NCBI RefSeq assembly: GCF_026011715.1
Contig: NZ_BRVM01000005.1
Span: 124,001 to 188,000, forward strand
Source of the DNA: Cytobacillus sp. NCCP-133
Lineage (GTDB): Bacteria; Bacillota; Bacilli; Bacillales; Cytobacillaceae
Direction: 5' to 3'
DNA length: 64,000 nt
Position numbers and translations under genes: made by a program. Under the pieces are notes generated by a model. The model saw only the letters and a list, made by a program, of their open reading frames with translations. It was not told the DNA's origin and made no database searches. How positions within the stretch are numbered: position 1 is the stretch's first letter; every line of letters begins with the position of its first letter. Below, one piece after another: positions 1 through 7,807 of the stretch.

Positions 1-1
1 C

Positions 2-166
2 GAAAGATGGCTGGAAGTTTTAAAAGCAGGAGGAACATTAAAGCCTCTTGAACTAATAAGAAAGGCCGGCGTAGATATGTCCAAACAGGATCCAATCCGA
101 GAGGCAGTTGCTCATGTCGGCAGCCTGATTGATGAGCTTGAAGAAAGTTACAGCAGCAATAATTGA
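2..166 (+). CDS. pepF: Oligoendopeptidase F, C-terminal end (partial)
   Basis: Only the last 54 codons are inside the window. They read ERWLEVLKAGG, then KPLELIRKAGVDMS, then an acidic end that stops at TGA 164-166. The 'LKAGG..KPLEL...AGVDM' pattern is typical of the C-terminus of M3-family oligoendopeptidase F, a cytosolic zinc peptidase that degrades oligopeptides. The catalytic HExxH lies outside the window, so the assignment rests on this tail alone. A GC-rich hairpin follows 20 bases later, so pepF probably ends its transcript here. Confidence 0.75.
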   Translation, partial: ERWLEVLKAGGTLKPLELIRKAGVDMSKQDPIREAVAHVGSLIDELEESYSSNN

Positions 167-186
167 ATTAAGAAGGCATTACCATT

Positions 187-223
187 CCCTCCCGTATGGT
201 ATTTTCGGGCAGGGGATTTTCAT
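187..223 (+). terminator. Rho-independent terminator after pepF
   Basis: CCCT-CCCG pairs with CGGG-C-AGGG across an 11-nt loop, with one bulged C, and a T-rich stretch follows. Confidence 0.6.
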
Positions 224-368
224 TTAGTTTAAAGGTTATTATTTCATGAAATTTTTTTAGAAATAAAGATGTCTTTTACTTATGCACACTTTTGTTTGAG
301 AATCTTATAATAACTAGGGAAAATTTTAAAAATAGCTTTATAGATTTACAGAAACACAGTGTTTTTCA

Positions 369-397
369 TTGCATTTCGTTTGCCTTGGAGATAAAAT
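369..397 (+). promoter_or_regulatory. Sigma-A promoter of the ZIP transporter gene
   Basis: A TTGCAT -35 (369-374) and a TAAAAT -10 (392-397) are separated by 17 bp. The inverted repeat at 398-413 begins immediately after the -10, where a repressor would block initiation. Confidence 0.5.
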
Positions 398-413
398 GTT
401 TACCAAAGTAAAC
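398..413. promoter_or_regulatory. Operator-like inverted repeat 1 (MntR-like)
   Basis: GTTTAC-CAAA-GTAAAC is a perfect 6-bp inverted repeat just downstream of the -10. With its flanks it resembles the AGTTT..TT..AAACT shape of Bacillus MntR boxes. Calling it MntR is inference; the repeat itself is seen directly. Confidence 0.45.
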
Positions 414-470
414 TTTTTCAGTTAGGCGCATATACTTTTATAAAAAATGAATATATATTTTTTTAGCACA

Positions 471-492
471 AAAGTTTCTCTAGGGAAACTTT
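471..492. promoter_or_regulatory. Operator-like inverted repeat 2 (MntR-like)
   Basis: AAAGTTTC-TCTAGG-GAAACTTT is a perfect 8-bp inverted repeat in the 5' leader, 30 bp before the start codon. The core AGTTTC..TAGGGAAACT is close to the Bacillus manganese-regulator consensus. It is unlike a Zur box. Confidence 0.5.
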
Positions 493-521
493 TTGGCGGC
501 AATAAAAAAGGAGAGAAGAAA

Positions 522-1331
522 ATGTCGCAGGAAGTATTATTTGCGTTTAGTTTAACGTTGTTTGCGGGATTAGCGACAGGGATAGGCAGTTTAATGGCAT
601 TTTTTACTTCTAGAACCAATACAAAGTTTTTGTCATTAGCTCTTGGTTTTTCTGCAGGGGTCATGATATATGTTTCCATGGTTGAAATATTTGTTAAAGC
701 GAAGGATGCACTTGTAGGGGCAATGGGTGTAGTAAACGGGAACTGGGCAACCGTCGGCGGCTTTTTTGGCGGTATGATCCTGATTGCATTAATTGATCGA
801 TTTATTCCTAAAGGAGAAAATCCGCATGAAGTGAGAACAGTGGAAGAAATGAATGATCATGGCAAGGTTGTGGAGAATCAGGGACTATTAAAAATGGGGA
901 CATTTGCAGCGCTTGCTATTGGCATTCACAACTTTCCTGAAGGAATTGCGACTTTTACATCAGCACTGCAGGACCCAGGCTTAGGGATTGCCATAGCAAC
1001 AGCGATCGCCATTCATAACATTCCAGAAGGAATTGCTGTATCTGTACCGGTTTATTTTGCAACCGGAAGCAAAAAGAAAGCTTTTAAGCTATCTTTTTTA
1101 TCTGGACTATCGGAACCAATAGGCGCATTGGTGGCTTATTTGATTTTAATGCCTTATTTAAACGATATCATGTTTGGTGTCATTTTTGCTGCGGTTGCCG
1201 GTATTATGGTATTCATCTCACTTGATGAGTTATTGCCGGCAGCGAAAAAATATGATGAAGCACATACCTCCATTTATGGCCTTGTTGCCGGGATGGCGGT
1301 TATGGCGCTTAGTTTGCTTCTTTTTATCTAA
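522..1331 (+). CDS. ZIP family divalent metal transporter (ZupT-like)
   Basis: The 269-residue membrane protein has the two ZIP signatures HNFPEG (about 136-141) and HNIPEG (165-170), whose His and Glu form the metal site in helices IV and V. It should import divalent metal (Zn, Mn or Fe) across the cytoplasmic membrane. I chose ATG 522 over the upstream in-frame ATG 447 because AAAAGGAGAG lies just before it and because the upstream stretch contains an operator-like repeat. The gene is monocistronic, with a promoter at 369-397, two operator-like repeats and a terminator after it. The operators suggest manganese-linked control; the metal specificity cannot be read from the sequence. Confidence 0.9.
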   Translation: MSQEVLFAFSLTLFAGLATGIGSLMAFFTSRTNTKFLSLALGFSAGVMIYVSMVEIFVKAKDALVGAMGVVNGNWATVGGFFGGMILIALIDRFIPKGENPHEVRTVEEMNDHGKVVENQGLLKMGTFAALAIGIHNFPEGIATFTSALQDPGLGIAIATAIAIHNIPEGIAVSVPVYFATGSKKKAFKLSFLSGLSEPIGALVAYLILMPYLNDIMFGVIFAAVAGIMVFISLDELLPAAKKYDEAHTSIYGLVAGMAVMALSLLLFI

Positions 1332-1343
1332 ACATGTTAAACA

Positions 1344-1384
1344 AAAGGCAGCCACTTTTCACAAGAAGGGACTGCCTTTTTTCG
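1344..1384 (+). terminator. Terminator between zupT-like gene and yitT
   Basis: AAAGGCAG and CTGCCTTTTTT arms surround a loop of about 20 nt. The structure can serve both convergent genes. Confidence 0.7.
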
Positions 1385-1395
1385 TTTGAGAATTC

Positions 1396-2262
1396 CTAAT
1401 GTGCTCCGCCTTTATCAAAATTGCTTCCGCTAACGTCTGCAATATTCTCAATAGCCACTAAAGCATTTGGATCAATGTCATACACAATGGAACGAAGCGC
1501 TGATAATTCAATCCGGGTAACAATGGTATAAATAATTTTCTTTGGCTCGCCCGTAAATACACCCTGGCCTTGAATATAAGTCATTCCGCGCCCTAATTGC
1601 TTAATTAGTGCATCTGATATTTCCTCTGGCACATCCGAAATGATCGTTACTGATTTTAATTCTTCTAAACCTTCCACGACAATATCAATCATCTTATAAG
1701 CGATATAATAGGTGATAATCGAATACATCGCCGTTTCCCAGCTGAAAACGAGAAAAGCTGCCAGAATAAAGATGAATACATTGACAATCATAATAAACTG
1801 TCCGACAGATACAGGACGTTTTTTGCTGACGAGGATGGCGATAATTTCGGTTCCATCCAATGAGCCGCCTGTTCTGATCACAAGACCCACACCCGTTCCC
1901 AGAATGACAGCGCCGATTACTGTTGCTAAAAATAAGTCGTCCGTAACCGGTTGGAAATGATGTAAGTAAGCAGTACTTGCTGATAAAACAATTACCCCAT
2001 ATAAAGTATGTACTGTAAATTTCGTCCCAAGTTTTCGATAGCCGATATAAAGAAATGGCAAGTTCAAAATAATCAGGAATAAACTCATGGTAATCCCCGT
2101 TAATTCGGCGGCAATAATGGAAAGGCCAATCACTCCACCATCCAGAATTTTATTAGGTACCAGGAAAAACTCTAGTCCAGCTGCCGCAATCATGGCGCCA
2201 ATCGTGATCATGAACAGCTGTCTTACTTCTTTTAAAATACGTTTATTCTTCCTCAATGCCAC
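1396..2262 (-). CDS. YitT family membrane protein
   Basis: The protein has about five transmembrane segments (PF02588/YitT) and then a soluble C-terminal DUF2179 domain of about 80 residues beginning near LKSVTIISDVPEE. The family is common in Bacillus, usually in several copies, and its substrate is unknown. Alternative starts are TTG 2271 and GTG 2262; AAGGG lies 8 bases before the GTG but almost touches the TTG, so I prefer GTG. The gene is convergent with the ZIP transporter and stands alone. Confidence 0.85.
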   Translation of the reverse strand: MALRKNKRILKEVRQLFMITIGAMIAAAGLEFFLVPNKILDGGVIGLSIIAAELTGITMSLFLIILNLPFLYIGYRKLGTKFTVHTLYGVIVLSASTAYLHHFQPVTDDLFLATVIGAVILGTGVGLVIRTGGSLDGTEIIAILVSKKRPVSVGQFIMIVNVFIFILAAFLVFSWETAMYSIITYYIAYKMIDIVVEGLEELKSVTIISDVPEEISDALIKQLGRGMTYIQGQGVFTGEPKKIIYTIVTRIELSALRSIVYDIDPNALVAIENIADVSGSNFDKGGAH

Positions 2263-2418
2263 ACGCCTCAAGCCCTTCTTTTGCTAAATACCTTCATATT
2301 ATAGCATTTTTAGAGAAAAACCTTTAAAAATAAGCTTTCCAAAAAATAAAGTAAGGCATGTATAAGCCATTGCAGAATGTGATAAATTGGAAAAATCAAC
2401 TAAAGCGAGGAAAGGAAG

Positions 2419-2469
2419 ATGACTGCTATCTATGTGTACCGGGGGAAGGCAAGAGTCAAGCTAATATGA
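2419..2469 (+). CDS. Possible 16-residue peptide
   Basis: A short ORF (MTAIYVYRGKARVKLI) starts 2 bases after a strong GAGGAAAGGAAG. The spacing is tight, no family is recognised and the length is marginal. The rest of 2287-2508 shows nothing else I can support. It may be chance. Confidence 0.2.
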   Translation: MTAIYVYRGKARVKLI

Positions 2470-2507
2470 AAAAAGAGACATAAGCTGCCGTGCGATGAAA
2501 AAAGTTT

Positions 2508-2537
2508 TTAAAAAAAGAGCGCAGGAGCTCTTTTTTT
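2508..2537 (-). terminator. Bidirectional terminator
   Basis: AAAAAGAGC-gcagga-GCTCTTTTT is flanked by A- and T-runs. It ends the DUF3231 gene on the minus strand. Confidence 0.75.
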
Positions 2538-2548
2538 GTGGCTGTATC

Positions 2549-3568
2549 TTAGGAACCACTTTTATTTGCAGCGAGTTTTTTCCGGTCTTTTGTGCCAGGA
2601 GGCTTTTCCATCCAGCGGTGCTTGATCATAATATCAGCACCGGTTTTCGCATATTTGGCAATTTCTATTGACAGCCGTTCGTAATTCATGGCCAAATCGC
2701 TTCGCTGGCTCGCGGCAGCTGCTGTTGCATAATTTCCTGTTCCGGCAGCGCTTATTAAGCTCATATGAAACATCATTAGCTTATCAGAAAAGGTTTGCGT
2801 GACTGAATTGCTTACACTGACATCAGGCAAGCGAGGAGTAGGTATGTCATTTTGCAGCAAAATGTCTGTAAAGATTTTTATATGTTTATTGGCGATTTCA
2901 GCTCCTCTAAGCATAAAGTCCGACACTTCTTTTACTGGCGATGTCTGAGCAAAGCTGAGGCATAAATTAACACCCATAGCGTTGGTCAAGACATTCATGT
3001 ATAAATGGGATATCTCAATGGCATTTAATGGCCTTTTATTAGAAAGCGGATTGAGGCCGCTTAAATAATTCTTGCTTTCAATATATTCAGTTACATTCGG
3101 AGTTTCTATGTAGGGATGCCTCGCAAGCAGTCCTTTTTTGAGAGCAAGCCTATTGGACTTATTATATAGCACAGAGGTTTCATAAAGCCCTTTTGTATAG
3201 TAATCGCAAATGTCTTCTCTTGAACTCATGGACAGGAGGCCGCCATAAGAGATTAATCCTGTTCTGGCCATATGATTAGTATACGTCAAACAAAAGATAT
3301 CAGAAAAAAGCCATGGTGCGTCCATATTCACGTCATTGTCAGAAAAGCCATCCGGAATGGCAAGCTTATCCTGTTTGAAGATCTTTTCCAATTTTTTTAG
3401 ATGGGTGGAAGATAAGTCGTATGCATATTGGACGATTCCTTTTGTTTCTTTATCTTCAAGATGTTTAAGCATAAATCCCAAAATGCACTTTGCCATACTG
3501 TCATTCATATATGAAGTCCACAGGGAAGCGATTTCCGCTGCTGTTAAACGCGTTTTGTTCTGTTGCAT
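2549..3568 (-). CDS. DUF3231 family protein, two-domain form
   Basis: The 339-residue protein is built of two similar halves (about 1-165 and 170-330). Each half begins with a 'L-T-x-x-E-I-x-x-L-W/Y' helix and contains a ferritin-like helical pattern, as in the Bacillaceae DUF3231 family (coat-associated or spore-expressed in some species, function unknown). The start is ATG 3568, preceded by AGGAGG with 7-bp spacing; an in-frame ATG at 3610 lacks a ribosome site. A single-domain relative lies at 37990-38544. Its divergent neighbour is the decayed P-loop gene. Confidence 0.85.
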   Translation of the reverse strand: MQQNKTRLTAAEIASLWTSYMNDSMAKCILGFMLKHLEDKETKGIVQYAYDLSSTHLKKLEKIFKQDKLAIPDGFSDNDVNMDAPWLFSDIFCLTYTNHMARTGLISYGGLLSMSSREDICDYYTKGLYETSVLYNKSNRLALKKGLLARHPYIETPNVTEYIESKNYLSGLNPLSNKRPLNAIEISHLYMNVLTNAMGVNLCLSFAQTSPVKEVSDFMLRGAEIANKHIKIFTDILLQNDIPTPRLPDVSVSNSVTQTFSDKLMMFHMSLISAAGTGNYATAAAASQRSDLAMNYERLSIEIAKYAKTGADIMIKHRWMEKPPGTKDRKKLAANKSGS

Positions 3569-3649
3569 TCCAAAGCCTCCTGAAAAAGCAGATATGGATA
3601 TTCTCTCCAAGGATTGGATTATTATTCATCGAAAGGGGGATGATGTTAT

Positions 3650-4149
3650 GTGAATCGGATTATGGTAATCGGAATTTCAGCAGGGGTAGGCAAATCAACA
3701 TTTTCGCGGTATTTAGACGAAGCCTACAAGCCTGTCATTTGGACGCGCTCTATTGGAAGCCTGGCTGGGTCGAGAGCGAACTTGATGATTTTTCGGCAAG
3801 TCAGCTTGAAGTTGTGAAAAGGAAACAGTGGATTATAGAGGGGAGTTACAGCAGCACTTTTAACATTAGGGGCGAAAAATGCGACACCGTTATTTATCTG
3901 GAGCTTCCATTATATCTGCCTGTACAGAGTATTGAGAAGGTGGATCACGAACCTCGGCAAACCCGGCCGGACATGGCTGAAGGCTGTCAGGAAAAAATGG
4001 ACTGGGCGTTTTTAAAGTTCATTATTACAACGTACGGACCCAGGAAAAAGAAAATGGAAAAGCGATTGCTGAAATTTGAAGACGCAGGGAAAAAGTTATC
4101 GTGCTGAAGGGAAAAAAAGAAATCAATTTATACATAAAAGAATTATTAA
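3650..4149 (+). pseudogene. Decayed P-loop 'DNA topology modulation' kinase
   Basis: The N-terminus reads NRIMVIGISAGVGKSTFSR in one frame (GTG 3650), with the Walker A motif GxSAGVGKST. The protein then continues as CHLDALYWKPGWVE..WIIEGSYSSTF in a second frame and CLYRVLRRWITNLGK in a third. It returns as TRPDMAEGCQEKMDW and changes frame again to KVIVLKGKKEINLY. Together these give the usual order of the FlaR-like P-loop family, but no single frame encodes it. At least one break (GGCAAA-CCC, expected GGCAAAACC) is a missing A in a run. The gene is either dead or damaged by sequencing errors. It runs directly into the NUDIX remnant. Confidence 0.7.
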
Positions 4150-4507
4150 AAAAAAATGAAATTTTATTGATTAAGAGTCCGCGTAGAGGCTGGGAAATGC
4201 CTGGCGGACAGGTCGAAGAAGGCGAGTCTATTATAAATGCTGCAATTAGAGAGACGAAGGAAGAATCAGGAATTGAGATCGAGGTAACCAAGTTCTGCGG
4301 TGTTTTCCAAAATGTGAATAGCTCCATTTGCAATACGTTGTTTTTAGGTAAACCGGTCGGAGGAAAACCGGCTACAAGTCCAGAAAGTCTTGAAGTGGGA
4401 TTCTTTCCTATTAAAATGCCATGGAAATGGTGACATGGAATAACTTTAAGCAGAGGATAGAGTATTGTTTGAATAATGAACTTCAGCCGTTTTGTGTGGA
4501 ATTTTAA
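4101..4507 (+). pseudogene. Truncated, frameshifted NUDIX hydrolase
   Basis: The NUDIX box is clear: GGQVEEGES followed by RETKEESGIE (Gx5Ex7REUxEExGU pattern), and PGG precedes it. The first strand of the fold is missing; the frame is instead joined to the tail of the P-loop gene (KEINLYIKELLKK-NEILLI), which suggests a small fusing deletion. The open frame stops at 4433 after MPWKW. The expected C-terminus (NAMEMVTWNNFKQRIEYC...) continues in another frame to TAA 4507, consistent with one A lost from an A5 run near 4415. NUDIX enzymes hydrolyse nucleoside diphosphate derivatives; this copy is probably inactive unless the indel is an assembly error. Confidence 0.65.
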
Positions 4508-4556
4508 CCAATGCCTGACTCTGCCAGCAGTATGTATTTAATGATATTAGAAATGG

Positions 4557-4587
4557 CAAAAACCCTCTTTAGGCAAGAGGGTTTTTA
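4557..4587 (-). terminator. Bidirectional terminator
   Basis: AAAACCCTCTT-taggc-AAGAGGGTTTTT is a perfect 11-bp stem ending the Mn catalase gene on the minus strand. Confidence 0.85.
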
Positions 4588-4590
4588 TGT

Positions 4591-5364
4591 TTATTTTTTC
4601 GCAATAGGCCCTTCGAAGACCTCAGAGGTTTTTGCAAACTTAAATTCCTTCATTGCTTGTCCGCCAGATGAAAGATTCGGATAGAAGTTAACATGGTTTC
4701 CAGTGCTTTCATTTTTCCTGCTTCCCATTTCCTTTGCACGTTCGATTGCTTCTTCGAATAGAGTTGCATGGGCCGCTTCACGGTCAATCAGGAATTGGAA
4801 CATTTCTCTTGCTCCGGGGTCCGCAACATGGCGATAAAGTTCTTCGTATACTTTTTTTGCACGAAGCTCTGCTGCAAGGTCTGATTGAAGGTTGGCAACG
4901 AGATCACCGACATTATTAATGAAGTTTCCAGTAAAAGGAGTTCCGGAAGAATCCACAAAATCAAGCCCATGTCCGTCAAGGATGGTGCTTTTTTGTACAG
5001 TTGAATTTTGATGGATCATACTATTGACATACCCTTTTGCATCTGACAGCATATTTCCCTCTCCGGTCATTTTGCGTTCGTCACTGCCCATTTCATTCAT
5101 CATCTGGTCTTTGTCCGGTCCACCCATCAGCTGAGTAATACAAGAGCCAACCATTTCGAGATGAGAGATCTCTTCAGTAGAGATATCCATTAACAAATCG
5201 CGAATGGCAGGATCAGGAGTACTAAAGCTCTGTGCAAAATACTGTAAACAAGCCTTGAGTTCACCATTTGCCCCGCCGAACTGCTCGAGCACTGCAGCTG
5301 CATAAGCTGGATTTGGTTCTTTCACTTCAACAGGGAACAATAGCTCTTTTTTGTGGATATACAT
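4591..5364 (-). CDS. Manganese catalase (YdbD/CotJC family)
   Basis: The 257-residue protein has the dimanganese four-helix bundle ligands: E35 (NGELKAC), E65 and H68 (EEISHLE), E166 (AELRAKK) and H199 (EAAHAT). The spacing of the last pair equals that of the Lactobacillus enzyme. It disproportionates hydrogen peroxide without haem. The start is ATG 5364, with GGAGG 7 bases before it. An upstream GTTTAT-13-GGGAAT fits a sigma-B promoter, and the Bacillus relative ydbD is a general stress gene, so stress control is a reasonable inference. The gene is monocistronic with a strong terminator. Confidence 0.9.
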   Translation of the reverse strand: MYIHKKELLFPVEVKEPNPAYAAAVLEQFGGANGELKACLQYFAQSFSTPDPAIRDLLMDISTEEISHLEMVGSCITQLMGGPDKDQMMNEMGSDERKMTGEGNMLSDAKGYVNSMIHQNSTVQKSTILDGHGLDFVDSSGTPFTGNFINNVGDLVANLQSDLAAELRAKKVYEELYRHVADPGAREMFQFLIDREAAHATLFEEAIERAKEMGSRKNESTGNHVNFYPNLSSGGQAMKEFKFAKTSEVFEGPIAKK

Positions 5365-5402
5365 AGTCAGCCTCCATCCATATTTGTTTTTACATCATCC
5401 AC

Positions 5403-5427
5403 ATTCCCATCTGGTATTTGGATAAAC
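5403..5427 (-). promoter_or_regulatory. Candidate sigma-B promoter of Mn catalase
   Basis: On the minus strand GTTTAT and GGGAAT are separated by 13 bp, about 40 bp before the start codon. This matches the GTTTAA-N12-15-GGGTAT sigma-B pattern. Confidence 0.4.
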
Positions 5428-5496
5428 ATAATTTTGGAAAATTTATAAGAGCGGAATTGAATTCTTTTAAGTGGGAATCGCAAGGAAAACTGCCAT

Positions 5497-5530
5497 AAAG
5501 AAAAGACAGGAGATTGTCCCTGTCTTTAAA
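5497..5530 (-). terminator. Terminator of molybdopterin oxidoreductase
   Basis: AAAGACAGG and CCTGTCTTT arms enclose about 9 nt, and the minus strand continues T-rich. Confidence 0.7.
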
Positions 5531-5572
5531 AAAACCTACAAACATATTCAATGATGCTCAGATTTAAATCTT

Positions 5573-7615
5573 TCACAAAACGATTTCCACATTTACCCGT
5601 CCCGAAAAAAACACTGCACCGCCCCCCATATCAGAGAGCCGGTCCGGAGTCAGTGAATTGACAAGCTGCTGGGTGCCGGGCATATCTGCCCAAAGCCCTT
5701 GTGAAACGACGACCCCAGGAAGGACGAGTTCGCCAACAGCTGCTTTAAGTTCGCATTCTCCACGTTCATTCCACACGCGGACCCTATCACCATTCTTGAT
5801 TCCTGTCCTTTCCGCATCTTTGGCATTTATATGAAGCCGAGGTTCTTTTTCAAGCTGAACATGTTTCTCATTATTGGAAAAGGTAGAGTTTAAGAAATTA
5901 TGGTTTGGTGCCGGAACAAATAGGTAAGGATAGTTGCCTTGTTCCTCCAATGCTATGTATTCGGGCAAAGGAGGGTAGCCGGCATCTTTCATTCTTTGAG
6001 AATATAACTCTATTTTTCCGCTTGGTGTCAGAAGCCTTCCAGGGAATAGCGGCTTGGTTTTCGCTTTGATAAATTGTTTTTCCTTAAGGGTTTCAAGATT
6101 AATTTCCTCAATAAAAGGATTAGCAGGGAAATCAAGAGCTTTTTCAATCATTTCCTCTTCTGTTTCCTGAAAAGCTTGTTCATCATATCCCATGCCTGCA
6201 GCTAATAGACGGAATACCTCTACATTTGACTTGGACTCTCCAAAAGGCTTCATGACCGGCTGCTGGATTTGCATGTAATGATGCCAGTAGGAAGAGTAAA
6301 GGTCCATATTTTCATAGGAAGATGCTGCAGGCAATACGATGTCAGCGAATTTCGCAGTCTCTGTCAAAAATAAATCATGGACAACAAGAAATAAATCCTC
6401 CCGCATCAGCCCTTGTCTGACTTTATTGCCTTCCGGAGCTACAACAGCGGGGTTTGTCCCGTACACATACAGTGATTTAACCGGCTTTTCCAGTTCAATC
6501 AGGGAATGGCCGAGCTGATTCATATTGATGATGCGTGTATTCTTTTGTTCCTGGAGGTCTGGCCGCTGCAGGGCAGATGTATTAAAAGCAAGGTAACCTG
6601 AATTTCCTTTAATGGCACCTCCGCCTTTCAAAAGCCACTGTCCGGTGATGGCAGGAAGGCAGGAAATGGTTCGTATGCACATGCCGCCATTATCATGATG
6701 CTGCGGTCCATTGCCAATCCGGATAAAGGAAGGGGACGTGTCCCCGTATATTCGTGCAAGCTTATAAATGTCTTTAATAGGCACACCTGTAATAGCTGAA
6801 ACCGTTGCCGGATCATATTGACCCACATGATCTCGGAGCTCTTCATGGCCCACTGTGTACTTCTGAAGAAAGTCTTGATCCTCCATGTTTTCGGCAAACA
6901 ATATATGCATCATCCCAAGTGCTAGCGCAGCATCAGTTCCAGGTTTAATCGGAATGAACCAATCGGCCATTTTTCCGGTCTGATTTTTATGAACATCAAT
7001 CACAACGATTTTGGACCCATTTTTCCGCGCCTTTTGGGCAAGGACCACCTGATGCATGTTGGTGCTAACTGCATTGATGCCCCAGAAAATGATCAGTTTT
7101 GAATGAATGGTGTCTTCTGGATCGATGCCCAGGCTGCCTCCCATTGTATAGCTGTATCCGACAGTACCAGCAGATTGGCAAATTGTCCTGTCCAAATGGG
7201 ATGCGCCAAGTTTATGAAAGAAACGGCGGTCCATACCTTCTGCTGAAAGTCTGCCCATATTGCCATAGAAGCTATATGGAAGAATGCTCTCCGGCCCATA
7301 TTCTTTAATGAGACTTTTCCACTGGGAAGTTATCGTTGCAATAGCTTCCTCCCAGCTGATTCGCTCAAATTGGGCTTCACCCTTATTTCCCACTCTCTTT
7401 AAAGGAAATTGCAGCCGCTTCCCATCATATAGCCGGTTGGGCATGTTACGGACTTTGTTGCATATATTCCCATTTGTAACGGGATGATTGGGATCACCTT
7501 CTATCTTCACGATGATCCCGTCTTTTTTATGGACAAGAAGACCGCATTGATCCGGACAATCAAGCGAACAAACGGAAGGGAATATACCATTGGAAATATC
7601 CCTGTAAGAGCTCAT
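5573..7615 (-). CDS. Molybdopterin-dependent oxidoreductase, DMSO-reductase family
   Basis: The 680-residue protein has an N-terminal [4Fe-4S] motif C16-x3-C20-x3-C24-x27-C52. A molybdopterin oxidoreductase core follows (about 60-490), with the GSK..VVID and D-x-x-x-x-PxKPGTDAALA dinucleotide-binding signatures, and then the C-terminal molydopterin-binding domain (about 555-680). No Tat signal is present, so it is probably cytoplasmic. It is a stand-alone gene without the electron-transfer or membrane-anchor subunits seen in formate dehydrogenase or polysulfide reductase operons, so the substrate is unknown. The start is ATG 7615 behind GAAGGAG. Confidence 0.85.
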   Translation of the reverse strand: MSSYRDISNGIFPSVCSLDCPDQCGLLVHKKDGIIVKIEGDPNHPVTNGNICNKVRNMPNRLYDGKRLQFPLKRVGNKGEAQFERISWEEAIATITSQWKSLIKEYGPESILPYSFYGNMGRLSAEGMDRRFFHKLGASHLDRTICQSAGTVGYSYTMGGSLGIDPEDTIHSKLIIFWGINAVSTNMHQVVLAQKARKNGSKIVVIDVHKNQTGKMADWFIPIKPGTDAALALGMMHILFAENMEDQDFLQKYTVGHEELRDHVGQYDPATVSAITGVPIKDIYKLARIYGDTSPSFIRIGNGPQHHDNGGMCIRTISCLPAITGQWLLKGGGAIKGNSGYLAFNTSALQRPDLQEQKNTRIINMNQLGHSLIELEKPVKSLYVYGTNPAVVAPEGNKVRQGLMREDLFLVVHDLFLTETAKFADIVLPAASSYENMDLYSSYWHHYMQIQQPVMKPFGESKSNVEVFRLLAAGMGYDEQAFQETEEEMIEKALDFPANPFIEEINLETLKEKQFIKAKTKPLFPGRLLTPSGKIELYSQRMKDAGYPPLPEYIALEEQGNYPYLFVPAPNHNFLNSTFSNNEKHVQLEKEPRLHINAKDAERTGIKNGDRVRVWNERGECELKAAVGELVLPGVVVSQGLWADMPGTQQLVNSLTPDRLSDMGGGAVFFSGRVNVEIVL

Positions 7616-7756
7616 GACAAAACTCCTTCTCTGAATGTATTAAAATGATAATATCACAAAAAAAGAAGGAATGGTGATTGGTTGAACGGGATTTAAGCAA
7701 TAAGCAATCTGATTGAAAAAAATAAATTGCAAAGTGATTATATTATCTATACATAG

Positions 7757-7788
7757 AAAAAACCGCGGATTATATCCTCGGTCTTTAT
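7757..7788 (-). terminator. Terminator of the exporter gene
   Basis: ACCG(c)GGA and TCC(t)CGGT form a hairpin. The minus strand continues with TTTTTT. Confidence 0.65.
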
Positions 7789-7807
7789 TAGTTTGAAAAC
7801 CCAAAAT

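Noticed and set aside
6700..7615. Selenocysteine or formate dehydrogenase identity for the molybdopterin oxidoreductase
   Set aside because: No in-frame TGA is present and the residues around the active site do not show the formate dehydrogenase U/C-H-x pattern, so I left the substrate open.
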